Assembly: GCF_901933205.1 (NCBI RefSeq)
Contig: NC_044571.1
Location: 9,401,420 to 9,465,419, forward strand
Reading direction: 5' to 3'
DNA length: 64,000 bases
Origin: Camarhynchus parvulus
Lineage: Eukaryota; Chordata; Aves; Passeriformes; Thraupidae
The stretch's first letter is position 1; every line of letters begins with the position of its first letter. The notes below the pieces were generated by a model, which saw only the letters and a list, made by a program, of their open reading frames with translations, did no database searches and was not told the DNA's origin. The position numbers were made by a program, and so were the translations under genes. This document shows, piece by piece, positions 59,263 to 64,000 of this stretch.

Positions 59263-61424
59263 GTACAGGGCTTTGGAATTTTTTTTTTTTTTTGAGCGGG
59301 GGAAGGAATTTCAGCTCTTTGGGTTGCATTAGAAGTGTGAAAAGGATGTGATTAAATTTTTCTCGTTCCATTTGTTGGCAATAGAGTTCTTGTGTATAGT
59401 CCACACCCACCCCGAAAACTCCGTAGAGTGTGCTGTGGGAGATAGGGAAGAACACAAACCTGTAACAGCTGTGCACAGGAGAACGCTTCGGTCATGCAGC
59501 CTCATGTGGATGTGCAGCTGCTGGCTGGCTGTGTACTGCACTGTAGCACTTTGGCAACAGGAGACTCTGGGATGTGTTTTGGTAGCTGTGCCTAAGCCAC
59601 ATAACTAATGCTTTGCTTTTGTTCCTCAATTAACTTCAAGTATTTTATATTACTTGGTCAGATTCTGGATAACTAAAGGAGTTAGTAAGACAGCAAGGAC
59701 AAAACATTTTTAAGGTTTTCTTTGGGATCTTTTGGGGTTTTTTTTCTGATGATCTTCCAAGCAAGTAGGTTTCATCAATATTTTCAAACATGCTTTAAAG
59801 GATAATCTGAGATCCAGAATTGCCAGAGATTGACAAGTAACTGTCCATATTGGGATTTCACAAATGCTGTAGGAACTCAGGTTCTAAATCCCACATTCTC
59901 ACTGATGACTAAAATTTACTCAGTCAAAAAGGAAATTTCACTTCGAGTGCATCAGAAGGCTTCAAAAGGTTCTGTGAATCTCTACCTACTCAAACATAAC
60001 ATGTAGGTAGCATCAGAAAACAGGTGCCAAAGCATGTCCTGGCATCTGCAAATAACAAAAATTGAAGATAAATGTTCCAGTTTTATCTTCATAAGTAAAT
60101 AAATGTAAGAGAAATAGCAACTAAACCATAAGAGAATAGTAAAATCAAGCCTGTTCAAAGGTAAGTTTTAAGCCATATTTACACACTCATGCTGTGATTC
60201 AGGGTTTGAGACACATAGAATAAGTGAAGAAATGTGATTTTAAAAAGCTGTAGATTCATGTTTTTTTGTTGCATTAAACTCACACTTTTTGATCCTCTTT
60301 CTGAATATGAATTAGAAATAATGAAATACAGCTTTGTCCACATACACGGTTCATATGTGGGGGATCTTGGAAATATGTTTACCTAAAAGGTCAGGAGCAT
60401 CTTGGTCTCGTGACTAAACACTCTGTACTTTTGCTGACCAGGATTTTTTGTCAGACTTCAGTGCAGTTTCCTCTGTTTAACTGCTGAAATTTATGACTGT
60501 CACAAAAGAGAGTACTATTTGTAAATGACCAGTTCTCTTGTGAATTTCAGTTGATGTTCTCTTCTGGAAAAGAGAAAGAAGCAGCAGGATGCAAAATATT
60601 CAGTGCTTACAGACCAAGGGAATCATGGCCAGGATCTTGGAGACTTTACCAGAATTCAGATGCTGAGCAGGATAGCTGGCAGAGAAGGGGGGAGCCTGGA
60701 ATTGAGAGAAGCAGAATCTTGTCCAGCTTCCTACTTACCTGGCATCTGGCTGTCCTTAAGTGACAAGGAGCGCTGTGCACTGGCTCTGCACTCAGAGACA
60801 GGGCAGCTGCTGCAGCAGGTGGCATTCAGTGCATGTACACAAGGCTCCAAAGTTAGCAAGGCTTCTCACAGTTAGAAAAGGGGGGTAAATGTTGACTGCA
60901 CACCACAGGAGCTGCTCTTGAGCAGTCATTCTGATTGTGCAGCCATTGCTTCTGTAATCCAGATGGAAGCTGGGAGGGTGGAAGCTGCAGCTCTGGTCTG
61001 AGGCAGTCAGGAATTGTGGAGGTGTCTCCCTGGCACTGCAGTGTGAATGGCAGGAGCCTCACCAGCTGGATGAATGCTGTGGTAGGTGACCTTCGTGTTT
61101 GGAGGGGGAAATGGGCAGCCTGTAGGGGAGTGACAGGCTGTGGATTTAGAGCAGCTGGAGGTATTCAGATCCAGAAATCCAGGTGAAATTTGCAATGTAA
61201 TAAAACAGTTGGCCAATATGATTGTGAGACTGTTGTTTTCTGTGAAAGTTCATGTTGATCAGGAGATTTTTCTGTTGACTGGGAAAAGGCTTTGTTGTTT
61301 CTTCCTTTGAAAAGTGATAGAAGGAAGACTGGAGGAGCACTGGAATGATCAGCCTCACCTGAACCTCTGGTGGGGTCATTGGACACTACTGCAGTCTGTG
61401 TAGCCCATAATTTGCATGTTCTCT
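59263..61424 (+). other. CFAP47 intron after exon G
   Basis: Nothing firmly recognised. 60550-61180 is somewhat GC-richer and may be an old repeat. An acceptor-like TGAATTTCAG at 60541-60550 opens a frame in the right phase, but it lacks a usable donor before a stop. Confidence 0.5.
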
Positions 61425-61930
61425 TACAGTCCATGTCCAAGCCCATGAAGGTTGAGAGGGTAATCAGGAGTAGTCAAATGGATTTCTCAAGTGCAAATCA
61501 TGATTGACAAATGTGATTGCCTTCTGTATGGAAATGAGTGATTATGCAAATAGAGGAGGAGCAGTGAATGTAATACACTATGATTTAGTAAGACTTTGTC
61601 ATTGTATCCTGTAACATTCTTGTTTGGAAGCTAAGGGAGTCTAGGCCTGATGAACAGACTGCTGAGTGGATTGGAAGCTTGGCTGAACTGTTGGTCTCAG
61701 ATGATGGTGATCAACATCTTGGCATTCAGCTGCTGGCTGGTAATGATCATTGCACCCCAGGGTCAGCCTTGGGGCCTGTGTTATTCAAGACCTTTATTAA
61801 TGACATGCATGATGATAGAGATTGCAATGTAAATTAGGGAGAGGAACTGACATGATGGATGGTAGAGCTTCAATGCAGAGGTACCTTGATAAATTGTTGG
61901 TGTACCTCAGTTTTGAATTGCTTTGTTCAT
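61425..61930 (+). mobile_element. CR1 LINE fragment from the reverse transcriptase region
   Basis: Diverged plus-strand CR1 coding sequence: AAATCATGATTGACAAATGT, then GCACCCCAGGGTCAGCCTTG, then TTCAAGACCTTTATTAATGA (the LFKTFIND-type RT motif region). Frameshifted and dead, and lacking the 3' tail. Confidence 0.8.
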
Positions 61931-62224
61931 CAGCACATCATTCCTGGAACAGCTGAAGACAAAGTGAACTTTTACATTATTAGTAATGCAATTTTCATGC
62001 TAAAATGTTAACCCTCTGTAATTTTCCCTTGCTCCATCTACCCTCTGTGCTTATCTTAGCCCAGACTGTGTGAATTAGAAGTGCTGTGAATTACTAGCGG
62101 TGTAATCCACCCCGTTTGACCAGGAAATAACTGATCATATAAACTTTTGAAGTGTAGGAGTGTATTTCATCTGTTGTATGAAGATTCCTGTTGCATCTCA
62201 TAAATGCAGGATGCTTTATTCTAG
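61931..62224 (+). other. CFAP47 intron before a candidate exon
   Basis: Just under 300 bp of plain sequence, nothing recognised. Confidence 0.6.
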
Positions 62225-62346
62225 TGGAAAGTGCAAGCTGGGATTCTGATTTGTACAACAAGAGCAGTTCAGAGATGCAAACTGCTTGTCTTATTGAGAA
62301 TAAATCTAGTGCCAGACAGCTCAGTTTAGTATTCCAATACTTTGAG
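62225..62346 (+). CDS. CFAP47: Candidate CFAP47 exon H (122 bp)
   Basis: The acceptor GCTTTATTCTAG and donor GAG|GTATAA bound an open frame of 2 nt plus 40 codons ending in phase 0. The 2-nt start is exactly what exon G needs, and joins as Val. The peptide starts ESASWDSDLYNKSSSEMQTA and ends with the strand-like RQLSLVFQYFE. The phase fit and length favour a real exon. The donor is weak and the peptide is not obviously ASH-like, so chance cannot be excluded. Confidence 0.4.
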
Positions 62347-64000
62347 GTATAATTTGTAAGAATACTAATCCAGTGTGCTGTTCACAAAATAATGGAGAAG
62401 AATAATCAAACTTATCTGTGATGCAACTTAATTAAAAAAAAAGTATTTATGGAGCTTAAATATTGTAACTAAAGCATAGTAGATTGTGAAATTCTGAGAA
62501 ACAGGAGAAACTGCACTGTTTAATTGTTTTAGTGATAACAGTCATCTTTCTAGCTGTTGAGCATAAACTTGTCCCAGGGAGTTGTTCAGAAATAGTGACA
62601 GAGACAGAAGTATCTGGCTTAGACAGTGAAGGACAAATGTTTGTTTTTATGCATTAGAAGTTTTCAGTCTTCATTTTTCTTTACCCATCAGTAGACCTGA
62701 TATCATGATGATCTAATGTTTCTCTGATCTGTAGAATTACAAAAGGTCATCTTTGAAAAAAATAAATTATATACTGCAATTCTTATGAAAGGATAATTAT
62801 ACCTGTCCTTTGAAGTCTATCTTGAATTTTTTAAATCAGATTAATTGTAATGTTAATTTTTGTAATTCAGTTGCTCTTGGTGACCTGTACATAAAATTTG
62901 TTTTGTTTTTATTACGACAAGATAGTTGATTTATGCATTCAAGCTGCATTTTTAGATATTCATTCTGTGATTTGCTTTGTATAGGAATACTTGCCTGGAA
63001 TTCTTATTTCCTTCTTTCCAGAGGAAGAGAAATCTAGTTTTTTAAGCAAAATTTTGGATGCACAAGTTCAGTTTAGCATTTCTGGCCCTTACATATCCTG
63101 AGAACTGTGTCAGGCTTGCTGCTGATGTTAGTGGAGGCCAGAAAGAGGGTGCAATGGGGAAATGAACAGAAGGCAGCAACTCAGAAATCAGTGATGTGCT
63201 TGATTGGTCTAGATCTTTAGAAATTGTCTTTTAGACCATGTGCCCCTTCTTACGAGAATTCAGTGTGTCAACATTGAAAATAGGGCATTTCAATTAAGGT
63301 GTAACAGCAATAAGCATCAACATTTATATATTTACTTCATGCTTTAAAGAAAATTACCAAAGTTCTCTCTTATTTTCAAGTAACATTCCACAGGCAGTGT
63401 CTGCTCTATATAGGTGTGAAATTATGTTTAGAACGGCAGAGTTCAGGAATTAAAATTGACATTAATTGGGAATTGTCCTATCCGGACCATTTCGGAAGCT
63501 TTCATTTGCATTTCTGAGGCTTTGTCAAACCCAAGAGCATTATTCCTCAGAAATGTTTCTTTCTGTGAATTTTGACTGCTGTTGTAGCACAAACAGTCCT
63601 CTATTTGGGATAATTATAGAGCAAGTAAAACTACTGATACTACCACCCTGGGCCTCTTTAAACTAAGTATTTTCTTATTGAATTTAACACTATTAAGTTT
63701 TCTTCCCAGGATTTAGAGCCTTCAATGCTTAAATGTGCAGCCCTATTCCACATTGGCATTCACAGCTATATTAAGAGTAGTGATGTAAGTAATGTTTATT
63801 TAACAGCAGGTGATTTTCCCCAAACTGAGCCAGTGACCAGAACTACAGAGTATGCAAACTCTTGTCACAGATGGTTTAGCAACCTGCACTAGTTCAGCTG
63901 TTTTAGGTTGAATGAGATTGCTTTTCTCTAAATACCACTGTATAGTTTTTCTACTAAAGGGTTTTTTGGAAGCAACAAAAACAATATAAATAATTGAAAC
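62347..64000 (+). other. Rest of the window, intron-like
   Basis: AT-rich. No exon, transposon or RNA gene recognised up to the window end. Confidence 0.55.

Noticed and set aside
59123..59476. 117-codon minus-strand frame
   Set aside because: Shadow of CFAP47 exon G, which has splice signals and a domain match on the plus strand.
60551..60670. Acceptor-like TGAATTTCAG followed by a frame in the right phase for exon G
   Set aside because: A stop is reached without a usable donor, and the peptide is unlike an ASH fold.
1..64000. CRISPR arrays, bacterial operons, phage or tRNA/rRNA genes
   Set aside because: Looked for and not seen. Intron structure and CR1 repeats show vertebrate nuclear DNA.

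Overview
The window looks like bird genomic DNA, probably from a songbird or a close relative. It is AT-rich, almost free of long open reading frames, and has introns with GT/AG ends. Nearly all of its interspersed repeats are 5'-truncated CR1 LINEs, the dominant repeat of bird genomes. It also holds one alpharetrovirus-like endogenous element whose primer-binding site matches tRNA-Trp. The species assignment is inferred from the repeats, not read directly.

The main content is part of one plus-strand gene spread over more than 53 kb. Seven short exons (6292-6429, 24545-24642, 44131-44306, 46619-46726, 50268-50379, 57414-57518, 59106-59262) join with perfectly matching splice phases into 894 nt, or 298 codons, with no stop. 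An eighth, weaker candidate lies at 62225-62346. The protein is a string of ASH/MSP-type immunoglobulin-like folds with recurring 'NPT' motifs. It best fits CFAP47 (cilia and flagella associated protein 47), an axonemal central-apparatus protein. That name rests on family recognition and was not checked by a search. Both ends of the gene lie outside the window.

Layout: 1-315 holds a coding-like minus-strand open frame cut by the window edge and not recognised. 3934-5266 is a miniature endogenous retrovirus, minus strand, with two 282-bp LTRs, a PBS, a PPT and a 6-bp target duplication, but only about 757 bp inside and no gag, pol or env. From 6292 onward everything is CFAP47 exons and introns. 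The introns carry eight CR1 fragments, a 92-bp tandem duplication, microsatellites, a GC-rich island (27230-27711), an unexplained 181-codon open frame (8044-8589), a hairpin-like inverted repeat (8637-8689), and a GC-rich segment with a dense CCAAT cluster (55790-56640).

No rRNA, tRNA, CRISPR array or bacterial-type operon is present. The most unusual object is the miniature retroviral element. The firmest result is the exon chain, because all its phases agree.
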